Source: Pelobacter propionicus DSM 2379
Lineage (GTDB): Bacteria; Desulfobacterota; Desulfuromonadia; Geobacterales; Pseudopelobacteraceae
DNA length: 64,000 nucleotides
Direction of reading: 5' to 3'
Assembly: GCF_000015045.1 (NCBI RefSeq)
Contig: NC_008609.1
Span: forward strand, 310,001-374,000
In this document: in pieces, positions 15,451 through 25,311 of the stretch
Layout: each line of letters begins with the position of its first letter
Position numbering within the stretch: position 1 is the stretch's first letter
The notes under the pieces: model-generated
The model's input: only the letters and a program-made list of their open reading frames with translations
What the model was told of the DNA's origin: nothing
Database searches by the model: none
Translations under genes and position numbers: made by a program

Positions 15451-16020
15451 TCACCCCAGGATGATCTCCTCCAGCGAGCGCTTGGGGACGTAGTGCATCC
15501 CGTCGGCGTCGCGGTAGTACCTGATGTCGCCGTCAGGCGGGAGCGGCACCAGGCGTACCTCCTCCTTTGGCTTGCCCAGGGCCAGGACCATCAGGATCTC
15601 AAAGCGCTCGTCCAGATCCAGCACCCGGCGCAGTTCGTCCCGGTTCACGTTGCCGAACATGCAGCCGCCCAGCCCCTGTTCCACCGCGCCCAGCATGATG
15701 CTCTGGGCGGCGATGCCGTGGTCCCAGAAGCAGGTCTTTGCTATGGCACTGTCAAAGAGCATGACGATGTAGGCGCTGGGGCGCTCCCTCTCAACCGGGC
15801 CGTCCCAATCCTTGAGATACCCGGCCCACCCCAGGGTGGTGAAGATGCGGGCGTTCTTCTCCGGCTCCGCGGAGAGCAGGTATTTCAGCGACTGCAGGTT
15901 GGCGCCGCTGGAGGAGAGGCGCGCCAACTCAACCAGCTGGCGCAGCGTTCCCCTCTCGATGCGTACCTCTTCGTGAAAACGACGATAGCTCCTGTTCTTC
16001 ACTACCAGTTCTTTCAGCAT
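15451..16020 (-). CDS. Nitroreductase-family oxidoreductase
   Basis: A 189-residue FMN-dependent nitroreductase-fold protein. NRSYRRFHEE (residues ~8-17) is the FMN-binding N-terminal motif, followed by SSSGANLQS and GIAAQSIMLGAVEQGLGGCMFGN (~102-124). Such enzymes use NAD(P)H to reduce nitroaromatics, quinones or flavins; the substrate is unknown. The second of two close ATGs is preferred because AGAGGAG is 8 nt from it, against 1-2 nt for the first. It stands alone and converges on the por operon. Confidence 0.85.
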   Translation of the reverse strand: MLKELVVKNRSYRRFHEEVRIERGTLRQLVELARLSSSGANLQSLKYLLSAEPEKNARIFTTLGWAGYLKDWDGPVERERPSAYIVMLFDSAIAKTCFWDHGIAAQSIMLGAVEQGLGGCMFGNVNRDELRRVLDLDERFEILMVLALGKPKEEVRLVPLPPDGDIRYYRDADGMHYVPKRSLEEIILG

Positions 16021-16305
16021 GCACATGTCTCCTCTGTTTTTGGGGAGAGCGTCTCAGCATGGCGTCGCATTCCTACCCCTTTTTCCGAAATATCAATCTT
16101 GAAACGGCGGCTGGGGGCTGCCTTCGTTCGCGCGGATGGGCTCTTTCTGTAATTCCATGGCTCATTTTGCTACAGCCAATAAACTCAGCCCTCCGGGCTT
16201 CAGACAGTATCGGCTGTTGACGCTTAATTTCGCCAGGAATTACGACGAAAGCGCCCTGATGCGCTCTCTCCGGCAGCACCCAGCCGCCGTTCCATGTTGT
16301 CTCTC
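16021..16305. other. 285-bp gap without supported gene
   Basis: Between the nitroreductase and AEC transporter genes, both on the minus strand. Apart from a short AGCCC/GGGCT hairpin near 16190 I see no coding frame with a ribosome site, no tRNA and no repeat. Confidence 0.4.
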
Positions 16306-17220
16306 TCATCCCACCCGCATACCCATCCACAACCCCAGCGGCACGAACAGCAGCGAGGCCAGGTTGCCCAGCAGCACGATGGCGGCCACCCGGTCCGGTT
16401 CCTGGCGGTACTGCTCGGCCATCATGAAGCAGAACACCGCCGGCGGCAGGGCAGCGAACAGGTACATCAGCCCCCGCTGCCGCTCGGTCAGCGGCAGCAC
16501 GAACTCCAGCAGGAACGCCACTGCCAGGCCGGCCAGGGGACAGAAGGCGGCGCCCGTGAGGCCGATCTTCCAGCTGGCCAGATTGACGTCCAGCATGCGG
16601 ATGCCCAGGGCGAAGAGCATCATCGGGATGCTGGCGTCTCCGATCATTTTCATGGCGTTGAACAGGGGCGCGGCTACGCTCAGCCTAGCAAGGGAGAAGG
16701 CAATCCCAGCGATGATGGAGATCATCATCGGGCTGGCCAAAAAGGAGAGGGGGGAACCCTTGCCGCCGTGGCGGCCCGATTCCAGGATCTTGATGCCGAC
16801 GGAGAAGAACACCAGGTTGCAGGCCATGAACAGCGCGATCATGGCCGGCAGGCCGGTGGGGCCGAAGGCCAGCAGTGCCAGGGGCAATCCCATGTTGCCG
16901 CAGTTGTTGTACATCATGGGGGGGACGAAGCTGCGCGCATCGTAGCCCAGCATGCGGGCAACGGGCCAGGCCAGAAGTCCCGAGCCCAGAGATATCAGGA
17001 AGCCCGCCAGGATCAGCGTGCCGTTGTCGGCCAGGCTGAAGTCCCTGCCTGACAGGGCGGTGAAGACCAGCAGGGGGCAGAAAAGATCGCTGCTGAGGCG
17101 GTTGAGCACCCCCATGTCCGCCCGTGCCGTTTCGCCGCGCAGGCGGGCATAGGCGTAGCCGGCAGCTACGATTATGAACACCGGCAGAATGATGGCTATG
17201 ATCCGTTCCAGTAGTGCCAT
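16306..17220 (-). CDS. AEC (auxin efflux carrier) family transporter
   Basis: A 304-residue inner-membrane protein with about ten hydrophobic segments in two halves. Family features are the first helix LPVFIIVAAGYAYARLR, NRLSSDLFCPLLVFTAL and the broken helix NNCGNMGLPLALLAFG (~104-119). Bacterial members export or exchange malate, malonate or other organic acids; the substrate is unknown. GAGGAAGAGGAA precedes the ATG. Monocistronic. Confidence 0.85.
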   Translation of the reverse strand: MALLERIIAIILPVFIIVAAGYAYARLRGETARADMGVLNRLSSDLFCPLLVFTALSGRDFSLADNGTLILAGFLISLGSGLLAWPVARMLGYDARSFVPPMMYNNCGNMGLPLALLAFGPTGLPAMIALFMACNLVFFSVGIKILESGRHGGKGSPLSFLASPMMISIIAGIAFSLARLSVAAPLFNAMKMIGDASIPMMLFALGIRMLDVNLASWKIGLTGAAFCPLAGLAVAFLLEFVLPLTERQRGLMYLFAALPPAVFCFMMAEQYRQEPDRVAAIVLLGNLASLLFVPLGLWMGMRVG

Positions 17221-17429
17221 GTTTCCTCTTCCTCTCCTTTCGTGGGTTGCCGCATGGGGGTGAAGGGGGATTCTCGCACGGATTCGGCCCGATTGGTGAG
17301 AAAAAATCGGGCATCTCCCGGTGCCCCCCTGACGCTGTGTGACCAGGAAACAGCTGCATTTAAATTATTGTTTTTGCTATACTGTTTCCATGGAGGCGGG
17401 CGTGTCGTGCCGGCCGGGGAGCGTAGATC

Positions 17430-17681
17430 ATGAAAACCGTTGATATGGCACTGTTTGAAAAATACCGTAGGGAAATCGAGGAGCTCAAGGAGGAGAACAA
17501 CCACCTGCGCGCCACCAACGGCGAGCTTGAGCAGCGCCTGAAGGACATTCATGGCGAATACATGCTGCTGCGGTACCAGTTCAAGGGGATGCCCAGCCAG
17601 GCGGAGGTGCTCAAGTTGCGTCAGGAGATGCTGACCCTGAAGAAGGAACTGCGCCAGAGGGGGTGGAAGGAGGCTGTGTGA
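17430..17681 (+). CDS. Small coiled-coil protein of unknown function
   Basis: An 83-residue protein with no membrane segment or cysteine. Residues ~8-45 form a heptad coiled coil (YRREIEELKEENNHLRATNGE), and a second helical stretch follows a GMPSQAEV turn. The ribosome site (GGGGAG, ~8 nt) is fair, and TATACT at 17378-17383 may be its -10. The amphipathic repeat argues for a real protein. Role not known. Confidence 0.55.
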   Translation: MKTVDMALFEKYRREIEELKEENNHLRATNGELEQRLKDIHGEYMLLRYQFKGMPSQAEVLKLRQEMLTLKKELRQRGWKEAV

Positions 17682-17787
17682 GGAGGAGATCCTCTGATAT
17701 ACCTGCGGCAAGGGTGGGCTGAAATGACGAGACGCCGTGATTCCCCGGGAAAGGGGATCACGGTGTCTCTGCGTCCAGGGGGAGGGC

Positions 17788-19212
17788 CTACTCGCTCCCT
17801 CCGCCCAGCACCTTGTAGAGCGTCACCAGGTTGGAGAGCTTGGTCAGGTTGACGCCGATCAGCGACTGCTGCGTGGTGTAGAGCGAGCGCTGGGAAACCA
17901 GCACGTCCAAGTAGCTGCTGATACCCCCCATGTAGCGGGCCTGGGAGAGACGGTAACTTTCCGATGTGGCCTGGACCAGGGACTGCTGCGCATCCAACTG
18001 CTCCGTAATTGTCCCGTTTACGGCCAAGGCGTCGGCCACCTCCCGGAAGGCGCTCTGGATCGACTTTTCGTACTGGGCCAGGTAGATGTCCCGGTCCCGC
18101 TCGGCAACGGTCAGGCCTGCCTTGTTCCTGCCGAAGTCGAAGATCGGCAGGGTGAATTGGGGGGCGAAACCCCAGGCGAATGAGCCGGGCGAAAAGAGAC
18201 CGCTCAGCTGGTCGCTGGAGGTGCCGATGCTGGTGTTGAGGGTGATGCGGGGGAAGAAGGCTGCCCGGGCCGCGCCGATGTTGGCGTTGGCCCCCTTGAG
18301 CAGGTGTTCGGCCTCCATGATGTCCGGTCTCCGCTGGAGCACCTCCGACGGCACACCGCTGGACAGCTCCCGCATCATTCCCGCTGCTTCGAAGCCACTG
18401 GGGAGGAGTTCCGCCGGAACCGGGCCTCCCACCACCAGTGCCAGCAGGTTCTCGTCTTGCGCCACCTGGCTGGTGTAGCGGGCCACGTCAACCCGTGCCG
18501 AATCCACGCTGGTCTGGGCCTGGCGCAGGTCCAGTTCGGACGAGGCGCCAGCGGAGAAACGGCTCTTGATCAGGTTGTAGGAAACCCGCTGGCTTTCAAG
18601 CGTTTCCCTGGCCAACTTCAGTCGCTCGCGATCGGCGGCCAGGGTCAGGTAGTTGTTGGCCACCTCGGCCACCAGTGAGAGGCGCACGCTGCGCACCGCC
18701 TGCTCCGTTGACAGGAACTGCTCCAGGGCCTGATCCTTGAGGCTCTGTACGCGGCCGAACAGATCCACTTCGTAGCTGCTGACCCCCAGATTCAGGGTAT
18801 AGCTGTGGGAGGTTATGGCCTCACCGCTGCTGGAGAGGTCGGACGGTGTCCGCTCCATGGTGGCGTTGCCGTTACCATTGATGCTGGGCAGCAGGTCGGC
18901 GCGCTGGATGCGGTATTGGGCACGGGACTTCTCCACGTTGAGAGTGGCAATCCGCAGGTCGCGGTTGTTGTCCAGGGCCAGTTTGATCAGTTTTCGCAGC
19001 TGCGGGTTGATAAAGAACTGCTCCCACTTCAGCTGCACCGCCTCAGGCTCCAGTGCTTGGCTGGCAGCGCCCTTGTAGGCCGGTCCGCTGGGCCAGGCCT
19101 GGGGAACCGGCGCCTCAGGCCGGGTATAGTTGGGCGCCATGGAACAGCCGGCCAGGAATAACAGCCCGCTCAAGTGAAGAAAGAAGGCTTTTTTCAAGAA
19201 GGCGTGTTTCAT
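17788..19212 (-). CDS. Outer-membrane efflux lipoprotein (TolC/NodT family)
   Basis: The 474-residue outer-membrane channel of an RND pump. A signal peptide ends in the lipobox LAGC (cysteine ~22), followed by SMAPNYTRPEAP typical of OprM/NodT proteins, and two TolC-type repeats. The ATG at 19212 follows CCGGAGGTC and lies 1 bp after the RND gene; an earlier in-frame ATG is inside that gene and lacks a site. It is third in the MFP-RND-OMF operon. Confidence 0.93.
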   Translation of the reverse strand: MKHAFLKKAFFLHLSGLLFLAGCSMAPNYTRPEAPVPQAWPSGPAYKGAASQALEPEAVQLKWEQFFINPQLRKLIKLALDNNRDLRIATLNVEKSRAQYRIQRADLLPSINGNGNATMERTPSDLSSSGEAITSHSYTLNLGVSSYEVDLFGRVQSLKDQALEQFLSTEQAVRSVRLSLVAEVANNYLTLAADRERLKLARETLESQRVSYNLIKSRFSAGASSELDLRQAQTSVDSARVDVARYTSQVAQDENLLALVVGGPVPAELLPSGFEAAGMMRELSSGVPSEVLQRRPDIMEAEHLLKGANANIGAARAAFFPRITLNTSIGTSSDQLSGLFSPGSFAWGFAPQFTLPIFDFGRNKAGLTVAERDRDIYLAQYEKSIQSAFREVADALAVNGTITEQLDAQQSLVQATSESYRLSQARYMGGISSYLDVLVSQRSLYTTQQSLIGVNLTKLSNLVTLYKVLGGGSE

Positions 19213-19213
19213 G

Positions 19214-22200
19214 TCAGTTGACCTCCGGTGCGGTGATACGTTCGCTCTTTTCGTTGGCTGACGGGTTTTTTCTGCCGAACAGTCGGGATACGAGGACAAA
19301 GAAGAACGGTATGAAGATCAGGTCGATGAAAGTGGCCGAGAGCATCCCTCCGGTTACGGCGGTGCCGATGGCGTTCTGCGCCCCTGCTCCGGCCCCCTTG
19401 GTGAGGGCCAGCGGCAGTGTGCCGAAAAAGAATGCCAGCGAGGTCATGATGACCGGGCGGAGGCGGGTCTTGACGGCGGCGCGGGTGGCCTCGGTCAGCC
19501 CCAACCCCTGATGCATCTGCTCCTTGATGAATTGGATGATCAGAATGGCATTTTTTGTGGAAAGCCCCATGGTGGTGAGCAGGCCGATCTGCAGATAGAT
19601 GTCGTTTGACAGCCCGCGTGCGGTTGTTGCCATGACGGCCCCGACGATACCCAGCGGCAGCATCAGTATGTTGACGAAGGGGATGGTCCAGCTCTCATAC
19701 AGGGCGGCCACGCAGAGAAAGACAACAATGAGTGAAATGGCGTACAGGGCTGGGGCCTGGGCGCCGGCCTGGCGTTCCTGGTAGGAAAGTCCGGTCCACT
19801 CGAAGCCGATACCGGCCGGCAGCTTTTCCGCCATCTTCTCCATCTCGGCCATGGCCACACCGGTACTCTTGCCAGGCGCCGGTTGCCCCAGGATCTCCAT
19901 GGAGGGGAGTCCGTTGTAGCGTTCCAGGCGCGGGGAAGCATAGCTCCAGTGACCCGAGGCAAAGGCCGAGAAGGGGACCATGGTCCCGGCCGCGTTGCGC
20001 ACATGCCATCTGTTCACGTCTTCAGGGAGCATGCGGTAGGGTGCGTCTCCCTGGATATAGACTTTCTTGGTGCGGCCCCGGTCGACGAAGTCGTTGACAT
20101 AGGAGCTGCCCCAGGCGGTGGAGATGGTGTCGTTGATGTCGGAGATGGAGAGGCCGTAGGCCTCGGCCCTGGCCTGATCGATGTCCAGCCTGAACTGGGG
20201 GGTGTCATCCTGGCCGTTGGGCCGCACCGCCATCAGGTTGGGATTCTGGGCCGCCATGCCCAGCAGCTGGTTTCTGGCCTCCATCAGCTTTTCATGCCCC
20301 AATCCTCCCCGGTCCTGTAGCTGGAAGTCGAAACCGTTTGAGGTGCCCAGTTCCATGACCGCCGGGGGGGCGAAGGCATAGGCCTGGGCGTCGCGGAAGC
20401 CTGAGAAGGCCGCCATGGCCTTGCCGGCCACCGCCTTGACCCGTAGGTCGGGGCGCTGGCGCAACTCCCAGTCCTTGAGCTTGACGAATGCCAGACCCAT
20501 GTTCTGGCCGTTGCCGGCAAAACTGAAGCCGGCCACGGTGAACAGCGATTCCACCGCTTCCTTCTGGTCGACCAGGAAGTGGTTTTCCACATCCTTGAGC
20601 ACCTCCAGGGTGCGCTCCTGGGTGGCGCCCACCGGCAGCTGTACCATGGAGAAGAGCATGCCCTGGTCCTCGTCGGGCAGGAAGGCAGTGGGCATGCGCA
20701 GGAAGAAGAGCACCATGGCGGTCACGATGGCGCCATAAACCACCAGGTAGCGCACCGGTTTACCGAAGGAGCGCCCCACCATCTCCTCGTACTTTTCCCT
20801 GCCACGGTCGAACCATGCGTTGAACCAGCGGAAGAAGCCGGAGAACCAGCCGCTGTCAGCCGCCACATGCCCCTTCTCTACCGGCTTGAGCAGGGTTGCG
20901 CAGAGGGCCGGGGTCAGGGTCATGGCCACCAGTACGGAGAGCACCATGGCCGAGACGATGGTGATGGAGAACTGGCGGTAGATCACGCCGGTGGAGCCGC
21001 TGAAGAAGGCCATGGGGACGAACACCGCCGACAGGACCAGGGCGATGCCCACCAAGGCGCCGGTGATCTGACGCATTGATTTGCGGGTGGCCTCCTTGGG
21101 GGAGAGCCCCTCCTCGGTCATGATGCGCTCCACGTTCTCCACCACCACGATGGCGTCGTCCACCAGCAGGCCGATGGCCAGGACGGTTGCGAACATGGTC
21201 AGGGTGTTGATGGAAAAACCGCAGGCGGACAACACGCCGAAGGTGCCCAGCAGAACCACCGGCACGGCGATGGTGGGGATCAGGGTGGCGCGGATGTTCT
21301 GCATGAACAGGAACATGATCAGGAAGACCAGCACGACCGCCTCACCCAGTGTCTTGACCACCTCTTCAATGGAGATCTTGACGAATGGGGTGGTGTCGTA
21401 GGCGTAGACCACCTTCATGCCGCTGGGGAAGAACTTGGACAGTTCGGCCAGTTTGTCCTTGACTACTTTAGCGGTATCCAGGGCATTGGCGTCGGTGGCC
21501 AGCTTGATGGCCATGCCGGCGGCCGGCTTGCCGTTGAAGCGGGCCATGGAAGAGTAGTCTTCGCTGCCCAGTTCGCTGCGGGCCACGTCGCGCAGATGGA
21601 CGCTGGAGCCGTCGCTGTTGGTGCGCAGGATGATGGCTCCGAACTCCTCCGGGGTCTTGAGCAGGGTCTGGGCCGTGATGGTGGCGTTGAGCTGCTGTCC
21701 CTGGGGAGAGGGGTTGCCCCCCAGCTGCCCGGCGGAAACCTGGACGTTTTGGGCCTTGATGGCGCTCTTTACGTCATTCGGGGTCAGGTTGTAGTTATGC
21801 AGCTTGTGGGGGTCGAGCCAGATGCGCATGGCGTACTGGGAGCCGAACATCTGGGTTTCACCCACCCCCGGCAGACGGCTGACGATGTCCAAAACGTTGG
21901 CCGCCGCATAGTCGGACAGATCGAAGCGGGTCATGCTGCCGTCTTCGGAGACGAAACCGACCACCATCAGGAAGTTCTTGGTTGACTTGGTGACCTTGAT
22001 ACCCTGCTGCTGCACCGCCTGGGGCAGGAGCGGCGTTGCCAGCTGCAGCTTGTTCTGCACCTGCACTTGGGCGATGTTCGGGTCGGTGCCGGCGTTGAAG
22101 GTCAGGGTGATGGTGACACTGCCGCTTGAATCGCTGGTGGAGGACATGTAGGTCAGGTTGTCGATGCCGTTCATCTTCTGCTCGATGACCTGGGTGACCG

Positions 22201-22378
22201 TATCCTCAATGGTTTTGGCCGATGCGCCCGGATAGGTGGCGTTGATGGACACTTGGGGTGGGGCGATGGCCGGATACTGGGCAACGGGGAGCTGCTTGAT
22301 GGCCAGTATGCCGGCCAGCATGATGATGATGGCGATCACCCAGGCGAAGATGGGGCGATCGATGAAAAACTGAGCCAT
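19214..22378 (-). CDS. RND multidrug efflux transporter, AcrB/MexB (HAE1) type
   Basis: The 1054-residue trimeric inner-membrane proton-drug antiporter matches the AcrB length. It starts [17 protein letters not shown] and has the proton-relay aspartates in [16 protein letters not shown] (~405-420), G(S/T)AVTGG near the C-terminus, and two large periplasmic loops. It works with the adaptor before it and the outer-membrane channel after it. Expression should be repressed by the upstream TetR-type gene. Confidence 0.96.
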   Translation of the reverse strand: MAQFFIDRPIFAWVIAIIIMLAGILAIKQLPVAQYPAIAPPQVSINATYPGASAKTIEDTVTQVIEQKMNGIDNLTYMSSTSDSSGSVTITLTFNAGTDPNIAQVQVQNKLQLATPLLPQAVQQQGIKVTKSTKNFLMVVGFVSEDGSMTRFDLSDYAAANVLDIVSRLPGVGETQMFGSQYAMRIWLDPHKLHNYNLTPNDVKSAIKAQNVQVSAGQLGGNPSPQGQQLNATITAQTLLKTPEEFGAIILRTNSDGSSVHLRDVARSELGSEDYSSMARFNGKPAAGMAIKLATDANALDTAKVVKDKLAELSKFFPSGMKVVYAYDTTPFVKISIEEVVKTLGEAVVLVFLIMFLFMQNIRATLIPTIAVPVVLLGTFGVLSACGFSINTLTMFATVLAIGLLVDDAIVVVENVERIMTEEGLSPKEATRKSMRQITGALVGIALVLSAVFVPMAFFSGSTGVIYRQFSITIVSAMVLSVLVAMTLTPALCATLLKPVEKGHVAADSGWFSGFFRWFNAWFDRGREKYEEMVGRSFGKPVRYLVVYGAIVTAMVLFFLRMPTAFLPDEDQGMLFSMVQLPVGATQERTLEVLKDVENHFLVDQKEAVESLFTVAGFSFAGNGQNMGLAFVKLKDWELRQRPDLRVKAVAGKAMAAFSGFRDAQAYAFAPPAVMELGTSNGFDFQLQDRGGLGHEKLMEARNQLLGMAAQNPNLMAVRPNGQDDTPQFRLDIDQARAEAYGLSISDINDTISTAWGSSYVNDFVDRGRTKKVYIQGDAPYRMLPEDVNRWHVRNAAGTMVPFSAFASGHWSYASPRLERYNGLPSMEILGQPAPGKSTGVAMAEMEKMAEKLPAGIGFEWTGLSYQERQAGAQAPALYAISLIVVFLCVAALYESWTIPFVNILMLPLGIVGAVMATTARGLSNDIYLQIGLLTTMGLSTKNAILIIQFIKEQMHQGLGLTEATRAAVKTRLRPVIMTSLAFFFGTLPLALTKGAGAGAQNAIGTAVTGGMLSATFIDLIFIPFFFVLVSRLFGRKNPSANEKSERITAPEVN

Positions 22379-22390
22379 GTGAAATCTCCT

Positions 22391-23575
22391 CTAGTGTGCC
22401 GCTGCCGTTGCGGTTGCCGCGCCCGTGCGTGGAGTGTATGCCACCGGTTTGACGCTGCTCCCCGGCTTGGCCTTCTGGGTGCCCTCGACGATCAGTCGGT
22501 CGCCGGCCTTGAGCCCCTCGTTGACCAGCCAGGAGTCGCCGATGGTTCGGGAAACCGTGAGCAGGCGCGACTCAACCTTGTTGTTGGCTCCCACCACCAG
22601 TGCGGTGGGATTTCCGGCCGAGTTGCGGGTGACACCCTTCTGGGGCGCCAGGATGGCGTTTTCGTTGACCCCCTCCTGGATCACGGCGCGCACGTACATG
22701 CCGGGGAGCAAAAGCTGCTTCGGGTTGGCAAAGACGGAGCGCAGGGTGACCGAGCCGGTGCTCTGGTCGACGGTCACGTCGGAAAACTTCAGCACGCCTT
22801 CATGGGGATAGGTGCTGCCGTCTTCCAGAAGCAGCTTGACCTTAGTGCCTCCCTGGCCGCCCCCCTTCATCTGGCCGCTGGCCAGGGCGTGCTTCAGGCG
22901 CAGCAATTCGGCGCTGGTCTGGGTTATGTCCACGTAGACCGGGCTCAACTGCTGGATGGTGGCCAGGGCGGTGGCCTGGTTGGCGGTCATCAGCGCGCCG
23001 GTGGTGATCAGCGACCTGCCGATTCTTCCGGAGATGGGGGCGGTAACCCGGGTATAGGCCAGGTTGATGCGGGCCGATTCCACGGCTGCCTTGCTGGACT
23101 CCACGTCCGCCTCGGCCTGTTTCAGGGCAGCGTAGGCATCGTCATGATCCTGCTGGCTGACGGCGTTGATCTTGACCAGTTCCCCGTAGCGCTTGGCTTT
23201 GAGCCGGGCCGAGACCAGCGTCGCCTCGGCGCGGGAGAGCGAGGCCCTGGCGCTGGCATGGGCGGCGCGATAGGTGGAGGGATCGATCTGGTAGAGGACC
23301 TGGCCGGCCTTGACGTCGCTCCCTTCGGTGAACAGCCGCTTCTGGACGATGCCGTTCACCTGGGGACGCACTTCGGCCACCAGGTAGGCGGCCGTGCGTC
23401 CGGCCAGCTCCGTTGTCAACTCCACCCGCTGGGGTTTGATGATGACGACGCCTACCACGGGGGGAGCGGGGGGTGGGGTTGCGCCCGACTGTTTATTGCC
23501 GCAGCCGTTGAGCATGAGTACCCCGGCAATACCGGCCAGGAGAGTGGCGCGTTTGATTGTTTGTGTGACATGCAT
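22391..23575 (-). CDS. RND efflux adaptor, membrane-fusion lipoprotein (AcrA/MexA type)
   Basis: The 394-residue periplasmic adaptor has a lipoprotein signal (VLMLNGCGNKQ, cysteine ~25), the biotinyl-lipoyl and hairpin regions (VRPQVNGIVQKRLFTEGSDVKAGQVLYQIDP, split by a coiled coil) and a beta barrel. GAGGTAGCG precedes the ATG. It opens the pump operon 12 bp before the RND gene, and a TGAACGTTCA palindrome lies ~35 bp upstream. Confidence 0.94.
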   Translation of the reverse strand: MHVTQTIKRATLLAGIAGVLMLNGCGNKQSGATPPPAPPVVGVVIIKPQRVELTTELAGRTAAYLVAEVRPQVNGIVQKRLFTEGSDVKAGQVLYQIDPSTYRAAHASARASLSRAEATLVSARLKAKRYGELVKINAVSQQDHDDAYAALKQAEADVESSKAAVESARINLAYTRVTAPISGRIGRSLITTGALMTANQATALATIQQLSPVYVDITQTSAELLRLKHALASGQMKGGGQGGTKVKLLLEDGSTYPHEGVLKFSDVTVDQSTGSVTLRSVFANPKQLLLPGMYVRAVIQEGVNENAILAPQKGVTRNSAGNPTALVVGANNKVESRLLTVSRTIGDSWLVNEGLKAGDRLIVEGTQKAKPGSSVKPVAYTPRTGAATATAAAH

Positions 23576-23608
23576 GGTTCGCTACCTCGATACGTGAAAT
23601 AAAATGAA

Positions 23609-23618
23609 TGAACGTTCA
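23609..23618. promoter_or_regulatory. Predicted TetR operator upstream of the pump genes
   Basis: The palindrome TGAACGTTCA is identical to the centre of the 18-bp palindrome in front of tetR, which links the regulator to the pump. Flanks here (AATGAACGTTCAGT) match less well, so binding may be weaker. Confidence 0.65.
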
Positions 23619-23686
23619 GTCTTTTTGTGTGGAAGTTTGTGCTGCAGACCCGGTCAGGTCAAGCAGGGCGAATAGACGTTGATGAA

Positions 23687-24265
23687 TCAGCGTTTGACGG
23701 CATCCCAGCAGGCCTCGATGATGTGGCGGATCATGGCCTCGTCCAGTTGGATGAAGCCCAGGATGTGGTCCCTGGCAAGCGAAACGACCGGACCGAAGAA
23801 CAGGTCGAACAGGATTACCAGGGGGAAATCCTTCAGGATCTGCTGCGCCACTCCCAGTTCGAACAGCTCCTTGATCACGTCACAGCCGCTGGTGGTGTCG
23901 CCCAGCAGTTTGTCGCGGCGGAAGGCGACGCCGAAGGGGGAGTTGTGGAACTGCTCTACGTAGCGAAAATCCAGCGGACTGGAGATGAAATAGCGCAACA
24001 GCGTCGTGCCGAGATGGACGAAGCGTTCCCGGAACGGTTTTTCCCGCGAGTAGCCCTGGTGGAGCGCAGCCACGATACGTTTCTCGATTTCCTGGTAGAG
24101 CTCGTTGATCAACACATCCTTGTTCTCGAAGTAGCGGTAGATCGTGCCCGCGCCCACACCGGCGCGCTCGGCGATCATGGCCATGGGGGCTCCATGGAAG
24201 CCATGCTCGGCTATCAGTTCCAGGGCTGCGCGGACAATCTCATCTCGTTTGTCTGGTTTCGACAT
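23687..24265 (-). CDS. TetR/AcrR-family repressor of the RND pump
   Basis: A 192-residue regulator with an N-terminal helix-turn-helix (residues ~10-55: IAERAGVGAGTIYRYFENKDVL) and a C-terminal ligand domain like those of AcrR/QacR-type drug sensors. AAGGAG precedes the ATG. The gene lies directly upstream of and in line with the pump operon; both have the same palindrome, so autoregulation plus pump control is likely. The ligand is unknown. Confidence 0.92.
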   Translation of the reverse strand: MSKPDKRDEIVRAALELIAEHGFHGAPMAMIAERAGVGAGTIYRYFENKDVLINELYQEIEKRIVAALHQGYSREKPFRERFVHLGTTLLRYFISSPLDFRYVEQFHNSPFGVAFRRDKLLGDTTSGCDVIKELFELGVAQQILKDFPLVILFDLFFGPVVSLARDHILGFIQLDEAMIRHIIEACWDAVKR

Positions 24266-24285
24266 GATGTGTGTAATGCTCCTTC

Positions 24286-24332
24286 GGAATGAACGTTCAT
24301 TCCAAAATACGGACGCGTTCCTGCTCTGTCAA
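24286..24332 (-). promoter_or_regulatory. tetR promoter with overlapping 18-bp operator
   Basis: On the minus strand TTGACA (24332-24327), 17 bp and TATTTT (24309-24304) are followed at once by the perfect palindrome GGAATGAACGTTCATTCC (24303-24286), placed across the expected start of transcription. This is a classic autorepression layout. Confidence 0.8.
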
Positions 24333-24592
24333 GGCATAATTTCATGAAAGCGCGGCGGTCATCCATCGGGTATACTGTAAGCGGGTGACCCGGGAAACCG
24401 CTTATCTTAACCGAGAGGCGGGGCAGGGAGTGCATGCCGCGGTCCGGGATTGGAAAAGAGAATGCTGGCGACGGAGGGGGGTGGGAGGTTGTCCGGAATG
24501 CACGGGCTAATGGCCGTTGACGGAGGCATGGTGGGTACGGTGCGTTCACGGCGCCGCCCATGTCGAGGAGGCATGCTCCGGATATCATCATA
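24333..24592. other. 260-bp gap without supported gene
   Basis: Divergent spacer between tetR and the DUF1737 gene. No frame has a ribosome site or plausible composition; nothing else is recognised besides the flanking promoters. Confidence 0.4.
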
Positions 24593-24621
24593 TTGACATT
24601 TGCGGTGACAGCAACTATGGT
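24593..24621 (+). promoter_or_regulatory. Promoter of the DUF1737 gene
   Basis: TTGACA (24593-24598), a 17-bp spacer and TATGGT (24616-24621): the same hexamers and spacing as the ribB promoter. Confidence 0.7.
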
Positions 24622-24677
24622 CGAAAAACTGTCATTTCTTTCCGTGAAGCCGGTACTGGAATAGAAAGGAGTGGACT

Positions 24678-24887
24678 ATGATTACGGAATACTCGGTTGT
24701 CAGCGAAAACGATGTAACTGCCCTGAAAGCCAGGGTCAATGAGGCGTTATCACAGGGATGGCAACCCTATGAGGGGTTACAGGTCTCTACGCCGATCATC
24801 AATGGCGCGGTCGCGCCGCTTTATACGCAGGTTCTGGTGAAGATTATCCCTTCGCCCCAGTTGGAAGAGGAGTTTCTGGTTAAATAG
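24678..24887 (+). CDS. DUF1737 small protein
   Basis: A 69-residue soluble protein with the DUF1737 pattern: EYSVVSENDVTALKARVNEALSQGWQPYEG followed by a beta-rich end with YTQVLVK. Function unknown for the family. AAAGGAG precedes the ATG and a consensus promoter lies 57 bp upstream. The base composition is a little lower in GC than its neighbours. Confidence 0.8.
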   Translation: MITEYSVVSENDVTALKARVNEALSQGWQPYEGLQVSTPIINGAVAPLYTQVLVKIIPSPQLEEEFLVK

Positions 24888-24949
24888 CTCTTCTCCACGA
24901 GGAGAAGAGGCCGATATTGCCGGGGGGGGCTGCTCGGACGCCCCCCCGG
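24888..24949 (+). terminator. Two consecutive hairpins after the DUF1737 gene
   Basis: CTCTTCTCC/GGAGAAGAG (9 bp, ACGA loop, 24888-24909) begins right at the stop codon. A second stem, CCGGGGGGG/CCCCCCCGG, spans 24920-24949. No T-run follows either. Confidence 0.5.
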
Positions 24950-25025
24950 TTGTGGAAATTGCGGTGCATGAAGCGATGGTGTGTGGCGCAGTGGTAGATC
25001 ATAGACGATAAAGGAGAATGAGAGC

Positions 25026-25250
25026 ATGAAAGAAGATGTATTGAGGGTTCTTGGGCAGGTGCGTCCCGCCCTGCAGGCGGATGGCGGAGATGTGGAGCTG
25101 GTTGAAGTGACGGCGGACGGAATTGTCAAGGTGCGTCTGAAAGGCGCGTGCGGCAGCTGCCCCATGTCCACCATGACCCTCAAGATGGGGATCGAGCGTG
25201 CCATGAAGGAACAGATTCCCGCGGTGAAAGAGGTCGTTCAGGTTCCCTAG
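25026..25250 (+). CDS. NifU C-terminal-domain (Nfu-type) Fe-S scaffold protein
   Basis: This 74-residue protein is a stand-alone NifU-like domain: [17 protein letters not shown] at the N-terminus and the cluster-binding [18 protein letters not shown] with CxxC (~39-42). Nfu proteins carry [4Fe-4S] clusters to target apoproteins as dimers; one fits the many Fe-S enzymes nearby (Por, Ehr, radical SAM). AAAGGAG precedes the ATG and an intrinsic terminator follows. Confidence 0.9.
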   Translation: MKEDVLRVLGQVRPALQADGGDVELVEVTADGIVKVRLKGACGSCPMSTMTLKMGIERAMKEQIPAVKEVVQVP

Positions 25251-25276
25251 TACGATGGTTCCGCATTGCGTACCCG

Positions 25277-25304
25277 AACCCCGCCAGCCCGGCGGGGTTT
25301 TTTT
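25277..25304 (+). terminator. Intrinsic terminator after the Nfu gene
   Basis: AACCCCGCC/GGCGGGGTT (9 bp, 5-nt loop) is followed by a run of seven Ts. Confidence 0.9.
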
Positions 25305-25311
25305 GTGCCCG

